A stretch of DNA of 64,000 nucleotides from Mycolicibacterium canariasense (GCF_002101555.1 NZ_LQOL01000036.1:1-64000); one strand, 5' to 3'; shown: positions 1-8,815, numbered from the stretch's first letter. Numbers and translations: made by a program. Notes: generated from the letters alone by a model not told the origin.

Positions 1-80
1 TCATTTTCGAGAGACCTCGACCTCTATCCCGGCAACGACGCGCCAACCACCTCTACACCCTCATCTGTGAAGAGCCCGTT

Positions 81-518
81 ATGCGCACGTCTGCTCGTGT
101 CTTGGTTGCCTTGCTGGCCGCACTCCTGCTGTCGAGCTGCTCAATGGCCACCTCGTCAACAAAGTCCGACCCATCCGCGGCGACCGCCGGCATCGGCACC
201 CCAGTCCGCGACGGCAAGTTCGAATTCATCGTCAGCAAAGTCGACACCACCGACCCAGCCTTGATCCGGGTGCACGTCAACGTGACCAACATCGGCAACG
301 AGGCGCAACACTGGTCCTCAAGCAATCAGAAGCTGCTCGCAGGCGGGACAGAATTTGAGTCCGACCTGTGGGAGACCGACGGCTCAACGATGGACGAACT
401 CAATCCGGGCCTGAGCGCTGACGCCGTGCTCGGCTTCAAGGTCCCACCCGGAACCGTGCCCGACGCGATCGAACTCCACGACTCCATGTTCTCCCAAGGC
501 GCGAAGGTCAGCCTCTAA
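81..518 (+). CDS. DUF4352-like secreted lipoprotein
   Basis: This 145-residue protein begins with a lipoprotein signal: a charged MRTSAR start, a hydrophobic stretch and the lipobox LLSSC at about residues 16-20, so it should be lipid-anchored outside the cytoplasmic membrane. The mature part has a beta-rich pattern (VRDGKFEFIVSKVD, then IRVHVNVTNIGNEAQ) typical of DUF4352-type immunoglobulin-like lipoproteins of actinobacteria. These are often carried by prophages and islands. No enzymatic motif is visible. The ATG at 81 is chosen because it starts the signal peptide. Function unknown. Confidence 0.75.
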   Translation: MRTSARVLVALLAALLLSSCSMATSSTKSDPSAATAGIGTPVRDGKFEFIVSKVDTTDPALIRVHVNVTNIGNEAQHWSSSNQKLLAGGTEFESDLWETDGSTMDELNPGLSADAVLGFKVPPGTVPDAIELHDSMFSQGAKVSL

Positions 519-524
519 CCCGCG

Positions 525-704
525 TCACACCGGGTCCGCCTGGTCATCCGGCAAGTTCTTGGCGTTGTCCAACACTTGCCGCATCCGTAGATCCAGGATG
601 TCGCGGTGACTGAGCCTGCCGTCAGTCGCGACTGGGCGCATGTCGGCGATGTCGAGCACTAGGGGGTGCCCGTCTTGGGTGAGCCAGCCAGCAGGAAGAT
701 TCGC
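525..704 (-). pseudogene. Orphan 3' coding fragment
   Basis: Reading the minus strand, an open frame of about 59 codons ends at the stop at 525-527. The sequence (for example GWLTQDGHPLVLDIADMRPV) looks like ordinary protein, but a stop at 705-707 closes it with no good start codon or ribosome-binding site. It may be the tail of a decayed gene; an internal ATG near 640 could serve as a start. Family not recognised. Confidence 0.3.
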
Positions 705-796
705 CTACAGGTAGGCGCGGGCTGCTGGTCTATTTTCAGACCGTCAGGCCCCCGCGTTGTTTACCCAGGGTTGGGCCACAGCGTTCCGGCCCCAAG

Positions 797-934
797 TCAG
801 CCGCGGCTAGGCGTACGCACCTTGTTGTCGACTGGCTGCGGCCCCTTGCCCTTTGGCTTGCCGGCGCTGATGTTCGGGATCGCGGCGTCAGTTCGCTTCC
901 TGATCTCGTACTCCGCCGCCGCCTTGTCACCCAT
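797..934 (-). CDS. Small basic protein, 45 aa
   Basis: A short frame too small for routine calling. It encodes a lysine-rich, probably cytoplasmic peptide (begins MGDKAAAEYEIRKR, ends NKVRTPSRG). It is believable because a near-perfect AGGAGG Shine-Dalgarno lies about 6 bases upstream of its ATG (in 941-949), and its start overlaps the 3' end of the upstream membrane-protein gene by 8 bases, as in translational coupling. No family recognised. Confidence 0.55.
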   Translation of the reverse strand: MGDKAAAEYEIRKRTDAAIPNISAGKPKGKGPQPVDNKVRTPSRG

Positions 935-1742
935 CTCGGCTACCTCCTGACCCCGCTTCGAGCGTGTTGTCGCCCTCGTAGATTGCCGTCCCGGGCGGGA
1001 TGATCTGGTCTACGTAGTCGTATAGCCATCTATTCTGACACGGAAATCTTGAGCCCTTCCAGCACAGCTGTGCTCGCACCCGCACGATGGTCGGTTTGCG
1101 GCCCAGATTCAGCAGCAGGTCGTCAAAAACCTGCTCGTTCGGCTCGATAAACGCATGATTTGTGAGGATCGTGAAGGCTCGGGGCTGGTCCTGGCCTTCC
1201 AGTTTTTTCACCGCATCCCATCGTACATCGGCCCACCACTCATCCGACGTCCTATGCTCCGCGGTGGACTGCGCAGCTGCGGGAAAATCTATCTCTACGC
1301 CCGTTTCATCCGGGACAAGTTCTAGCTTGGATGCGCCGATATTTGTGACACCTACTCGCAGCTGGAGTACATGCCCGACGCTGTCGAGAAGGTGCCACTG
1401 GGCTTTGACTACGACTGCGGACCTCGGGTTGTAGATGCGGCCACGAACGTATCTGTGGTACGCCCACAGGCCGCCCATGATCACGGCCACTGCCGTGACG
1501 ATGCTCGACACGGCGCCTGCTACGTGACTCAGGGTTTCGCCGTGTTCGCAGAAAAATCGTCCGATGCCTTCTGTCGGGCAACGCGGCTTCCCGTCTGGAG
1601 GTAGGAGTTTGTCCCAGGTCTCCTGCGGAATAGTGATGGTCGCAGTTCCGTGACCCGCGCCGGAGGGTGGGGGCGTCACCGTGACGGCAATGCTCGGATC
1701 ATCCGCCCCTGGCGGCGGCTCAGGTGATGACGTCGGCGACAT
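927..1742 (-). CDS. Single-pass membrane protein, unknown function
   Basis: A 271-residue protein with a proline-rich N-terminal part (residues 1-60), one clear membrane segment near residues 77-97 (AGAVSSIVTAVAVIMGGLWAY), and a C-terminal beta-rich domain of about 170 residues with LQLRVGVTNIGASKLEL and a lone cysteine pair. The second half is therefore probably a soluble domain fixed to the membrane. Its 3' end overlaps the 45-aa gene downstream. No family recognised; being next to nuclease-like and DUF4209-like genes it could be a membrane partner, but this is only inference. Confidence 0.6.
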   Translation of the reverse strand: MSPTSSPEPPPGADDPSIAVTVTPPPSGAGHGTATITIPQETWDKLLPPDGKPRCPTEGIGRFFCEHGETLSHVAGAVSSIVTAVAVIMGGLWAYHRYVRGRIYNPRSAVVVKAQWHLLDSVGHVLQLRVGVTNIGASKLELVPDETGVEIDFPAAAQSTAEHRTSDEWWADVRWDAVKKLEGQDQPRAFTILTNHAFIEPNEQVFDDLLLNLGRKPTIVRVRAQLCWKGSRFPCQNRWLYDYVDQIIPPGTAIYEGDNTLEAGSGGSRDG

Positions 1743-1841
1743 AGAGCAGCATTATCGACGCTCATCGGCATTCCATGGTTCCCACCGAACAGACGATGTA
1801 ATCGATCGGAGCCGGCCCGTCCGTTGTTTCTGCGAGACTCA

Positions 1842-3602
1842 ATGGCCATGAGTGAGTCTGCGGTCGAAGAAGCCAGCGGGCGTGACCTGGCGTGGTACGC
1901 CGCCGCAATCGACCGCGCCGCTGCTGCGGAGAGCGTCTATTCAATGGCGCACGCCATTCGTGATGATATCGGGGTCCCCATGTTCGGCGACCTTCCGGCG
2001 GACGCCACGGCTGAGTTGAAGGCGGTGTGCTGGGCGTTCGATTACGTCGTCGAGTTCGGTGACGGCCGCAACGCCCGCCTAGCACCGCGAATCCAGTCAA
2101 CTGACGAGTCCGACCCGTCGTACCCTCCAGCCATCAAAGCAGTCAGCAGTGACGTCCACCAGATATGGCGAGATCTACTCGACCTCGTCGTGACCGCGCC
2201 GGCTAAGGCTCGCCTCGCCCACGCGCTGTTTCATTGCGGAGGATCAGCCGGACTTGATAACGCCAGAATCGCTGTCAGCAACTACCTCGAAGCGGCAGAG
2301 CACTGGGACCGTCCCTCCGACTCAGACGAGTATCTCCGGATAGCGGCCAGGCTAGCGCGAATCACGGGCGACAACGCCACGGCCCAGCAGGCTATTGACC
2401 GGCTACTCGACTTTGCCGAGAATGCCCTTGCGGACGAACCGAGCCACAAACCGGGCTATGTACTGCGGCCCCTCGGCTATGCAGTAAATGAACCCGGCTG
2501 CCCTGTCCGAGTCGCCGGCCTCCTGGAGCGAGCTGCTACCGAACTGGCTGCACCTAGCGATCGCGATCACGCGCTGAAACTCATATTTCAACGTTGCAGC
2601 GACGACGCATGCCGAAAACAATTGTGGCAGAGACGTGTACAGAATTACCTGACCGCGGCAGACGGTCAGTCAGGAATCATTCAGATGACGCTGCGACACG
2701 ATGCGTTGAAAATCGCTGAGGCATCGTCGCTACCTGAGCTCAAAGAACGGGCGGGAGCTGCACTCCAGGCCACCCGCTATGAGGACCTAGAAATGGTCCG
2801 CGTCGGAACCAGCTCCGCCATGTATGAAGAACTCTTCGAACAGGCCCGCGATGAAATGGCATCGGGCTCGACATGGCAAGAAGCTCTACTGTCTTTTGCT
2901 AAGAGCGGCCCACTCAGTGGCAACTATCAACACAACCTTGAAACAGTCGAGCACCTGCGGAACGCCGCGCCACTCCTAGCAGTTTTGCCAGATAAGGTCC
3001 TTGGACCAGATGGGCTACCGATCTATGAGGCCGTCAGCCCGGAGGACCGACTTGACGGCGATCTCACCAAAGTTGAAGTGCAAGTGATCACGTCTAACTT
3101 GCGGCCACTTACCGCTGCGCTTCATTCCATACCCGAACGATTCGCGGGCATCCCCGACCAAGCCGCATTGGTCGAGTTCCTTAGCCAGTGGCCATCACTG
3201 AACCAACAAACCATCAGGGCGGCTACCTTTGGGCTCCAACGGTTTTGGTGCGGCGATTATGAAGGCGCCGTATACACCACAATGCCATGGATTGAGAACG
3301 CGATACGCCAAATAATACTAGATGCTAATCAGGGCATGTTCATACTGCAGAAGACCCATAAGCGTGGCCAGTATCCCGGGCTCGGAGCAATGATCGACCT
3401 GCTGCCTGAGCGATTCACGCTGAGCCAGAGCCGACATCGATTCCTGAAGGCGACACTGACACACCCGCTAGGGTTCAACCTCCGCAACCAGTTATCTCAC
3501 GGCATCCTTCTGTACAGCACTTCGGCCGCCGCGGCGCTTGTACTCCATACCCTCCTGACGGTGAGCCTCATAACGCCGAAGTCAGATTCTCCGCGGCCGT
3601 GA
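1842..3602 (+). CDS. DUF4209-like large hypothetical protein
   Basis: A 586-residue soluble protein, mostly alpha-helical, with a helical-repeat look in the first two thirds. The C-terminal 120 residues carry an IENAIRQII helix and the signature FNLRNQLSHG near the end. That resembles the DUF4209 region, with an RxxxxH-type HEPN-like motif (R-N-Q-L-S-H-G). HEPN-type motifs often mark RNases in defence or stress genes, so an RNA-cleaving role is possible but not shown. I chose the ATG at 1842 over an upstream in-frame TTG at 1824. It precedes a possible nuclease gene in the same direction. Confidence 0.6.
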   Translation: MAMSESAVEEASGRDLAWYAAAIDRAAAAESVYSMAHAIRDDIGVPMFGDLPADATAELKAVCWAFDYVVEFGDGRNARLAPRIQSTDESDPSYPPAIKAVSSDVHQIWRDLLDLVVTAPAKARLAHALFHCGGSAGLDNARIAVSNYLEAAEHWDRPSDSDEYLRIAARLARITGDNATAQQAIDRLLDFAENALADEPSHKPGYVLRPLGYAVNEPGCPVRVAGLLERAATELAAPSDRDHALKLIFQRCSDDACRKQLWQRRVQNYLTAADGQSGIIQMTLRHDALKIAEASSLPELKERAGAALQATRYEDLEMVRVGTSSAMYEELFEQARDEMASGSTWQEALLSFAKSGPLSGNYQHNLETVEHLRNAAPLLAVLPDKVLGPDGLPIYEAVSPEDRLDGDLTKVEVQVITSNLRPLTAALHSIPERFAGIPDQAALVEFLSQWPSLNQQTIRAATFGLQRFWCGDYEGAVYTTMPWIENAIRQIILDANQGMFILQKTHKRGQYPGLGAMIDLLPERFTLSQSRHRFLKATLTHPLGFNLRNQLSHGILLYSTSAAAALVLHTLLTVSLITPKSDSPRP

Positions 3603-3677
3603 CTCCGGTCGCTGACACCAACGTGAGGCCTGGCACCTGGCCTCGCCACTTTTCCGCGTAGGGAGAATCGTCTGCCC

Positions 3678-4868
3678 GTGACGCACGCTCCGGAATCGCG
3701 CATTTTCGATGCAGTCGAACGCACCGATTCGGCTCCCGCATACGACACCGAAGATTCGTTCCACTTCCTCAATCGTGCGGCCGGGGCACCTTGGCAGCGG
3801 GTCCGCGATCTCGTCGAATCTTGGTTTGCCGACTACCCAGATCACGCAAAACCCGACCTGCGGAGTCGATTCCGCGAAGTAGCCGCACCACAGCATTACG
3901 GGGCATGGTGGGAGCTATATGTCTACACACTTCATCGGCGCCTCGGATATGAGGTAACAATCCATCCAACGCTGCCAGGCACTCCACGGCAACCAGACTT
4001 CTTGGTTTCCCGCGGAGATACGGCAGCCTACGTCGAATGCGCCGTATACCTCTCACGCGCAGGATCGGCCCCTAACGGTGCTGGCGAGCGAAGCTGGATA
4101 TTCGAAGCCACCAATCAAGCAAGCGACCCGAACTTCTTCGTAGACATCAAGATTCGACGTGCAGGGACAGACCGGCCCAAAGCATCTGAAATCATCGGGC
4201 CAGTGCAGCAGTGGCTATCCTCGCTTGATCCTGACGACGTGGCGGACCAGATTAGCCGCGGCGGTGGACGCCCTGACCTCATCCTGAAAGTCCGCGGCTG
4301 GGAAATCGAATATGGTGCCTGGCCTGTCCGACCAGAACATCGCGGCACGGGCGGGCGACTGATCGGCGTCTACCCGACTGTGACTGCTTTCATCAGCAAC
4401 GACATGCTACGCATCAGGGACCTGATGAAACACAAAGGCGGACGGTACGGCTCCCCCGACAAACCGCTGAAGCTCGCCATCCTCAACACCTCAGGCTTCG
4501 CCGAAGCTAAGGAGATCAACGAAGCGCTTTTCGGTACCAAAGGAGTGAGTTACTACGTCGGCCAACCCAATTCCGCTCACCTGGTAGATAAGCGGGATGG
4601 CTACTGGCGCAAAGGACCTCCGGCGCGGGGCTCTAGGGTGTCGGCGGTACTCGTCGGGCAGAACATCTATCCGTGGCGGATATGCCCTGAGCTACCGAAG
4701 TTGTGGATCAACCCGTGGGCCCACAAGCCCCTAGTTGATTTTCCACTTCTCGAGACATACACAGCCCAAGATGCCGGCGAGGTGCACCTGGTCCGAGAAG
4801 CCGGTGCGACACCCGATGCCATCTTCGGCCTTGATCGCGAATGGCCTGGATTCGAAACTAGGCAATGA
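3678..4868 (+). CDS. Putative PD-(D/E)XK-type nuclease-like protein
   Basis: A 396-residue protein starting at GTG 3678. Around residues 75-120 it has E (in WWELYVYTLHRRLG), then QPDFLV, then AAYVECAV. This E...PD...(V)EC arrangement matches the restriction-endonuclease fold core, except that the usual ExK lysine is not evident, so catalysis is uncertain. The rest is not recognised. It follows the DUF4209-like gene by 75 bases and precedes another unknown gene by 43 bases, so the three could be one transcription unit and possibly a defence cassette. Confidence 0.5.
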   Translation: MTHAPESRIFDAVERTDSAPAYDTEDSFHFLNRAAGAPWQRVRDLVESWFADYPDHAKPDLRSRFREVAAPQHYGAWWELYVYTLHRRLGYEVTIHPTLPGTPRQPDFLVSRGDTAAYVECAVYLSRAGSAPNGAGERSWIFEATNQASDPNFFVDIKIRRAGTDRPKASEIIGPVQQWLSSLDPDDVADQISRGGGRPDLILKVRGWEIEYGAWPVRPEHRGTGGRLIGVYPTVTAFISNDMLRIRDLMKHKGGRYGSPDKPLKLAILNTSGFAEAKEINEALFGTKGVSYYVGQPNSAHLVDKRDGYWRKGPPARGSRVSAVLVGQNIYPWRICPELPKLWINPWAHKPLVDFPLLETYTAQDAGEVHLVREAGATPDAIFGLDREWPGFETRQ

Positions 4869-4911
4869 CAATCGCCTGCAACCCCGCAACTCACGAAGGG
4901 ATTGACGCCCG

Positions 4912-5535
4912 ATGCCCAACCCACGATTGCGGTACACGTTCGCCATAACTGACGGCCCAAACGCCGGGCTGGGCTGCGCAGGGTGGCGAATCTGGACTCA
5001 CCGCGAGGACACCTACATAACGGCTAAAGGCAACCCGTGGAAGGCATCTCTGCACGCCGACGCCTCGTGGCGGGTGGCAGTCATCAACGAACACGTCACG
5101 TCTGGGAAGATGCCGATCGTGCCCGGAGGGCGGGCCACAGCCTGGGAATTCGAACCGACTCCATTCGCACACGGAGGACGACTGGCATTCGCCATCGCAG
5201 TGCCACGGAACAGCCTCGTCCCCGTTAGGCCCAGCCCGACCGAAACAGTCATCGAGATAGCAGACAGCTGGGATCGACTAACAGTCCTATACGTTTGGAT
5301 GACCGAAGTTCGCATCGACCTGGAAACTCGGCACGGCCACGTCGGCGGTCCGCTGTACCTACAAAGCGGCCGCCAGGTCTGGGTGACGGCACGTGAGGAG
5401 TTTGTCGACCCATACCCACCCGAGCCGGTGCCAACAGGCCAACTGATCGAGCCGAGATGGCCCGGCGAACATGACGTCACGGCACCCGGATTCATGGTGC
5501 GCGGCGTCAACATCGTGAGCGACCTAACCACCTGA
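4912..5535 (+). CDS. Hypothetical protein, 207 aa
   Basis: An acidic, tryptophan-rich soluble protein with no signal peptide or membrane helix. It has a beta-strand-like pattern throughout (for example TVLYVWMTEVRIDLE) and a proline-rich C-terminal section (VDPYPPEPVP). It lies 43 bases after the nuclease-like gene and converges on the small minus-strand gene 5524-5775, overlapping it by 12 bases. Not recognised. Confidence 0.55.
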   Translation: MPNPRLRYTFAITDGPNAGLGCAGWRIWTHREDTYITAKGNPWKASLHADASWRVAVINEHVTSGKMPIVPGGRATAWEFEPTPFAHGGRLAFAIAVPRNSLVPVRPSPTETVIEIADSWDRLTVLYVWMTEVRIDLETRHGHVGGPLYLQSGRQVWVTAREEFVDPYPPEPVPTGQLIEPRWPGEHDVTAPGFMVRGVNIVSDLTT

Positions 5536-5775
5536 CCTCCGGAAGCGGGCGGCATCGAACGCCACTACCATGCCGCTGTCCGCTGCACCCGGCGTCTTCT
5601 TGACCGCCCGCAGGCGAAGGATCTCGGCCTTGGCCCGCTCCAATGCAGGATTGAGATTCGCGCGGAGCTGCGGCTTCTCCTCGAACGTCTCAGCTAGCAG
5701 CCGATACCGAATCTCCGCTTCCGCCAACTCGTCCTTGGCGACCATCGCGTCATTCAGCGACGTGTACTTGGCCAT
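5524..5775 (-). CDS. Small coiled-coil protein of the integrative element
   Basis: An 83-residue, highly charged helical protein (AKDELAEAEIRYRLLAETFEEKP, then ERAKAEILRLR) likely to form a coiled coil. An upstream in-frame TTG exists, but the ATG at 5775 is preferred. It is the last gene of the leftward element operon, separated from the 213-aa coiled-coil gene by about 225 bases holding a strong hairpin and a G-rich tract. The pattern suits small structural or scaffolding-type proteins of phage satellites, but this is inference. Confidence 0.5.
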   Translation of the reverse strand: MAKYTSLNDAMVAKDELAEAEIRYRLLAETFEEKPQLRANLNPALERAKAEILRLRAVKKTPGAADSGMVVAFDAARFRRSGG

Positions 5776-5790
5776 CAACCCGCCTTCCGA

Positions 5791-5810
5791 GGGGGTAGGG
5801 GTAGGGGGGG
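5791..5810 (+). other. G-tract cluster, possible G-quadruplex
   Basis: Three runs of 5, 4 and 7 G separated by TA dinucleotides lie just upstream of the ATG of the minus-strand gene 5524-5775. The long last run can be split, giving the four GGG tracts needed for a quadruplex on the plus strand. A CA repeat follows directly. No protein-coding use is evident. Confidence 0.4.
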
Positions 5811-5900
5811 TTCACACACACACTCGCCTATGCGGCCAGAGGCGGCCAGCGCGGCGGCTGGGGGGCACTCCCCCTGGGGGTGCGACGGCCGCGCAGGTGC

Positions 5901-5937
5901 GTCCACCGGGCACCAGGAGTTGTGCCAGCCGGTGGAC
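5901..5937. terminator. Strong intercistronic hairpin
   Basis: GTCCACCGG and CCGGTGGAC form a perfect 9-bp stem that continues as GCAC/GTGC, with an 8-base loop. It lies in the otherwise empty stretch 5776-6001 between two minus-strand genes. There is no clear U-run, so it may be an attenuator or RNA-processing element rather than a classical terminator. Confidence 0.45.
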
Positions 5938-6001
5938 GTCCTTTGCCCCACTCGAAAGGAAGAAATCGTGGGGTTTGACGCGGGCCGCCGCAAGTTCATG
6001 G

Positions 6002-6643
6002 CTATCGCATCCAGTCTGGTAACGAGGGGCGTTGCGGCTCACGGGTTGTGTTCAGAGGCGGTACGTCGGGCATGCCCGAGGAGTGCGGCAAGTTCAAGCT
6101 GGGCGGGATGTAGTGGGTCAGGTGGGAGAAGCCGTTGTTCCCGTACTTGGCAAGGGCTTCGAGGTCGTCGAGGTCGCTGCGGGTCGTTGCGTTACGTTCC
6201 AGATAATCCTGCTTGATTGCGGACCAGCCTCGGATGAGTGCCCTTTCGAGGATGGCGGCGGCGAGGACGGAGTCACCGGAGCGCTTGGCGGACTCGTAGA
6301 GTTCGGCTGCGTCGTCGGCGTCTTCGAGTTGGCGGGCGCGGGCCTGTGCGTCGCGGAATGATACGACCTTGGCTGGGTCGCTGCTGGCGGAAGGTGAAAG
6401 CCCGAAGACGCGGCGTTCGAGGGTTTCCTTCACAGTCTTCACGGCGGCCTTCTCTCGCGCATGCAGTGCGCTGATCTGCTCGACGACTTCGGCGTGGAGG
6501 GGTTCGAGTCGATCCCGTTTTCCGGTGGTGGTGAGGCTGGGATCGGATTCGATCTGGGCATGGAGTTGGGAGAACTCTTCAGTGAGTTGCCCGGCTTGGT
6601 CTCTGTATCCCTGGACTTCGGCCTGGAGGTCTTCAAGGCTCAT
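6002..6643 (-). CDS. Coiled-coil protein, scaffold-like
   Basis: A 213-residue protein whose first 110 residues are heptad-like and charged (MSLEDLQAEVQGYRDQ onward), followed by a helical region (DAAELYESAKRSGDSVLAAAILERAL) and a proline-rich tail. It ends the tightly packed leftward run of element genes, 12 bases after the HTH gene. Position and composition resemble scaffold-type or small-terminase-associated proteins of actinobacterial prophage-like elements; no catalytic motif is present. Confidence 0.55.
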   Translation of the reverse strand: MSLEDLQAEVQGYRDQAGQLTEEFSQLHAQIESDPSLTTTGKRDRLEPLHAEVVEQISALHAREKAAVKTVKETLERRVFGLSPSASSDPAKVVSFRDAQARARQLEDADDAAELYESAKRSGDSVLAAAILERALIRGWSAIKQDYLERNATTRSDLDDLEALAKYGNNGFSHLTHYIPPSLNLPHSSGMPDVPPLNTTREPQRPSLPDWMR

Positions 6644-6655
6644 TATGCGCTCTCC

Positions 6656-7060
6656 TCATGCGATGTCTTGTAGTGCAATACTTCTGGGGTTTACGAGCCA
6701 CCTGGCTCCGACGAGTTTCGCGTGTAGTTGTCCGGTCGAGCACCACTTGCGGACGCAACGGTCGGTGACGTTCAACGCCTGGGCTGCTTCCTTGGTGCTT
6801 AACCACATCTCTGATTGTGTCGTGTTCGTTTGTCCCGCAACCGGTTCTGTTCCGCAGTCGGAACAGAGCGCCGAAAGGTGCAGTGCAGCCAGAGCCACGT
6901 ACGCCTCTGGGTCAGTGTCCCGCAGCCTGATGCGGCGGTCGGCGGTGAGCTTGCAGGTGTCCTCAAGCCACCGTGCTACGCGGGGCGGAATGATCGCCGA
7001 TCCGTCGCTGGTGATGCGCTGGGCGATGCGCACCTCCAGCGACGGGGCTGCCGGGATCAT
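6656..7060 (-). CDS. Helix-turn-helix DNA-binding protein
   Basis: A 134-residue protein with a C-terminal helix-turn-helix of the excisionase/MerR type (STKEAAQALNVTDRCVRKWC followed by a GARWLVNPRSI wing). The N-terminal part is of unknown fold. The ATG at 7060 overlaps the stop of the upstream ATPase gene in the usual ATGA arrangement, so the two are probably translationally coupled. It may regulate the operon or help position the ATPase on DNA. Confidence 0.65.
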   Translation of the reverse strand: MIPAAPSLEVRIAQRITSDGSAIIPPRVARWLEDTCKLTADRRIRLRDTDPEAYVALAALHLSALCSDCGTEPVAGQTNTTQSEMWLSTKEAAQALNVTDRCVRKWCSTGQLHAKLVGARWLVNPRSIALQDIA

Positions 7061-8292
7061 TGAGAACCGCCAGAGAAGTAGCATTCCAGGCACTGGCCGG
7101 ACCTAAGCGACTCCTCGTTCACGAGGACGGCGCCGCAGGCGCACCGTCTCTCAAATCCCGCTCCCTTGCTCCCTTGCCCGTTTTCAGAGGGGTTTTCAAC
7201 CCCTTGACCAGCAAGGGAGCAAGGGTGCAAGGGAGCGCTGTTTTGAGACGTGGTATCGACTCTGCTCCCTTGCCCGGGCCGCAACACCCAATACCAAACG
7301 TCGTTGTCGCGTACGGCGTCGATACCCAGGGTTTTCTTGGCGCGCTTCGCCTTGTCCTTCGAGAAGCCTGCGGCGTCGGCGGCCGAGTAGATCTCGGTCG
7401 CTCGACGTCGACCAAGCCTGAGGAATTCCGTAAGCCACAAGTCGATGTCAGCATCATCACCGTCATCTGAACGCTCAGAGAGCAGCGACCTGGCGGTGTG
7501 GGTCGTTTCACCTTCCCACTGGACGCGCGCGACACCGTAGTCGCCTGCACCGACAAGTCGGTACGCCAACGACTCGGGCGCCGGCCCCAAGTTCGATTTG
7601 ACCGACGCAAGGATGCGGCGGTCCGGGTCGTCAGGGTCCGCTGCAACTAGCATCCCGGCCCGGGCGGCACCGACAATGCCGATCGATCCCCCACCGCGAT
7701 AGAGGGGATCACCGCCCTTTGCCTTGTTGAGATGACGCAGGAGCAGGACGGTGCATCCTGTTTTGTCGGCCAGCGTCGCCAGGCGGGTGAGCACTCGCCG
7801 GACGTCCTGATCCTTGTGGGCATCGGTGCCGGCGGGCAAGTAGGCCATCAGGACATCCACAATGAGGAGGCCCGCGTTGGTGTCGGTTATTGCGTCACCA
7901 AGACTTGCGATATCGGCGAGGCTGGGAGGTCGCAGGAACCTCTCCCCCGTGGCCTCGTCGACCATCGGAATGCCCTCAATGGCATGGATTCTGGTGACGT
8001 CGGCTCCGGCGGCGTCGAGTCGGGGGCGAACGGTATCGGCCAGGCCGTCCTCTGCACTGAGGAGCAGGACGTCGCTGGGACGTTCACATAGGGTGCCGTC
8101 AGCCCACGTTCCGCCAGTCGACATCGTGGCTGCTATGTCGTCGGAGAGCGTCGATTTGCCAAGCCCGGGATCGCCGTCGAGGGTGACAAGTTTGCCTGCG
8201 GGGATCCACTTGGGCCAGCGCCATTCCAGGCGTTCTGGTTTCACGTCGGAAAGCCGTGTCAGGCGGACTGTCTCGTTGTGTTCTGAGGTCAT
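7057..8292 (-). CDS. RepA-like AAA-family ATPase
   Basis: A 411-residue protein with a Walker A motif at about residues 40-47 (GDPGLGKST), a RecA-like pattern (DVLLLSAEDG), a Walker B strand (GLLIVDVLMAYL) and a downstream LLLRHLNKAKGG motif. This is the RepA/RSF1010-like helicase-ATPase family common in plasmids and integrative elements. It should power replication initiation or DNA handling of the excised element. The C-terminal 120 residues contain a winged-helix-like region and end with a CxC...C..C zinc-binding pattern (RRCACGAVL and SGQCLECYF). Both neighbours overlap it by 4 bases. Confidence 0.75.
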   Translation of the reverse strand: MTSEHNETVRLTRLSDVKPERLEWRWPKWIPAGKLVTLDGDPGLGKSTLSDDIAATMSTGGTWADGTLCERPSDVLLLSAEDGLADTVRPRLDAAGADVTRIHAIEGIPMVDEATGERFLRPPSLADIASLGDAITDTNAGLLIVDVLMAYLPAGTDAHKDQDVRRVLTRLATLADKTGCTVLLLRHLNKAKGGDPLYRGGGSIGIVGAARAGMLVAADPDDPDRRILASVKSNLGPAPESLAYRLVGAGDYGVARVQWEGETTHTARSLLSERSDDGDDADIDLWLTEFLRLGRRRATEIYSAADAAGFSKDKAKRAKKTLGIDAVRDNDVWYWVLRPGQGSRVDTTSQNSAPLHPCSLAGQGVENPSENGQGSKGAGFERRCACGAVLVNEESLRSGQCLECYFSGGSQ

Positions 8293-8624
8293 GCGACCTC
8301 CCCACCCGAGAGGGAGTGCAATTCCTCCGCGAGGGCACCGTCCGCGCCTCCGCGCCGCCAGAGCGCCTGTAACACCTCGACGGGCAGAAGAGGTGTTTTT
8401 CCCTGAGCCAGCAGGTAGTTAGCGGCATCGCGCCAACCGTTGACCGCGCGTGTGGACAAGGGCGGCTCAGTGCAGTGGCACAACCACGGATCCGGGCTGC
8501 ATCCGCAATCCAGTGCTGGCATCCGCCGGGCGGACGCCAGCCGGCGCTGAGACTGGCTGAGGCGATCCTGTGATGGGTGAGGCAGGGCGCGGTGATCGCA
8601 CTGACGTGCATAACGTTCTGTCAT
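8289..8624 (-). CDS. Small element protein, Cys-rich centre
   Basis: A 111-residue protein from the ATG at 8624, which overlaps the stop of the upstream Zn-finger gene. A longer in-frame start exists but lacks support. The middle has a cysteine/histidine group (LDCGCSPDPWLCHCTEP) and the C-terminal half is helical (NGWRDAANYLLAQGKTPLL). It overlaps the ATPase start by 4 bases. Not recognised; it may assist the ATPase. Confidence 0.5.
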   Translation of the reverse strand: MTERYARQCDHRALPHPSQDRLSQSQRRLASARRMPALDCGCSPDPWLCHCTEPPLSTRAVNGWRDAANYLLAQGKTPLLPVEVLQALWRRGGADGALAEELHSLSGGEVA

Positions 8625-8812
8625 GCTTCCACCTCCGACTTGCGGAGGTGGGCTGCGCACCGCCAACCGCAGCCTCGGGTGACTGACACCGCGGTGGTCA
8701 GTGGGCGTCTGCAGCGTGTGCAGCGGTTTGGTGCCGTAGAATCGTAAGCACTGGTGTTGTTGTGGGGAGCCGTCCGGGTGGCAACCGGGCGGCTTTCTCG
8801 TTTCTCTGGCAT
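8621..8812 (-). CDS. DUF6011-like zinc-binding miniprotein
   Basis: A 63-residue protein with a CTRCRRPLTT...GCGWRCAAH pattern, the short zinc-ribbon-like signature seen in DUF6011-type proteins of actinophages and integrative elements. It lies 3 bases after the excisionase gene and overlaps the next gene by 4 bases, so it is part of the early leftward operon. Role unknown. Confidence 0.6.
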   Translation of the reverse strand: MPEKRESRPVATRTAPHNNTSAYDSTAPNRCTRCRRPLTTAVSVTRGCGWRCAAHLRKSEVEA

Positions 8813-8815
8813 CGG

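Noticed and set aside
927..1742. Type IV secretion (VirB8-like) component
   Set aside because: One N-terminal membrane helix followed by a soluble domain fits the general shape, but no supporting motif or neighbouring transfer gene is present.
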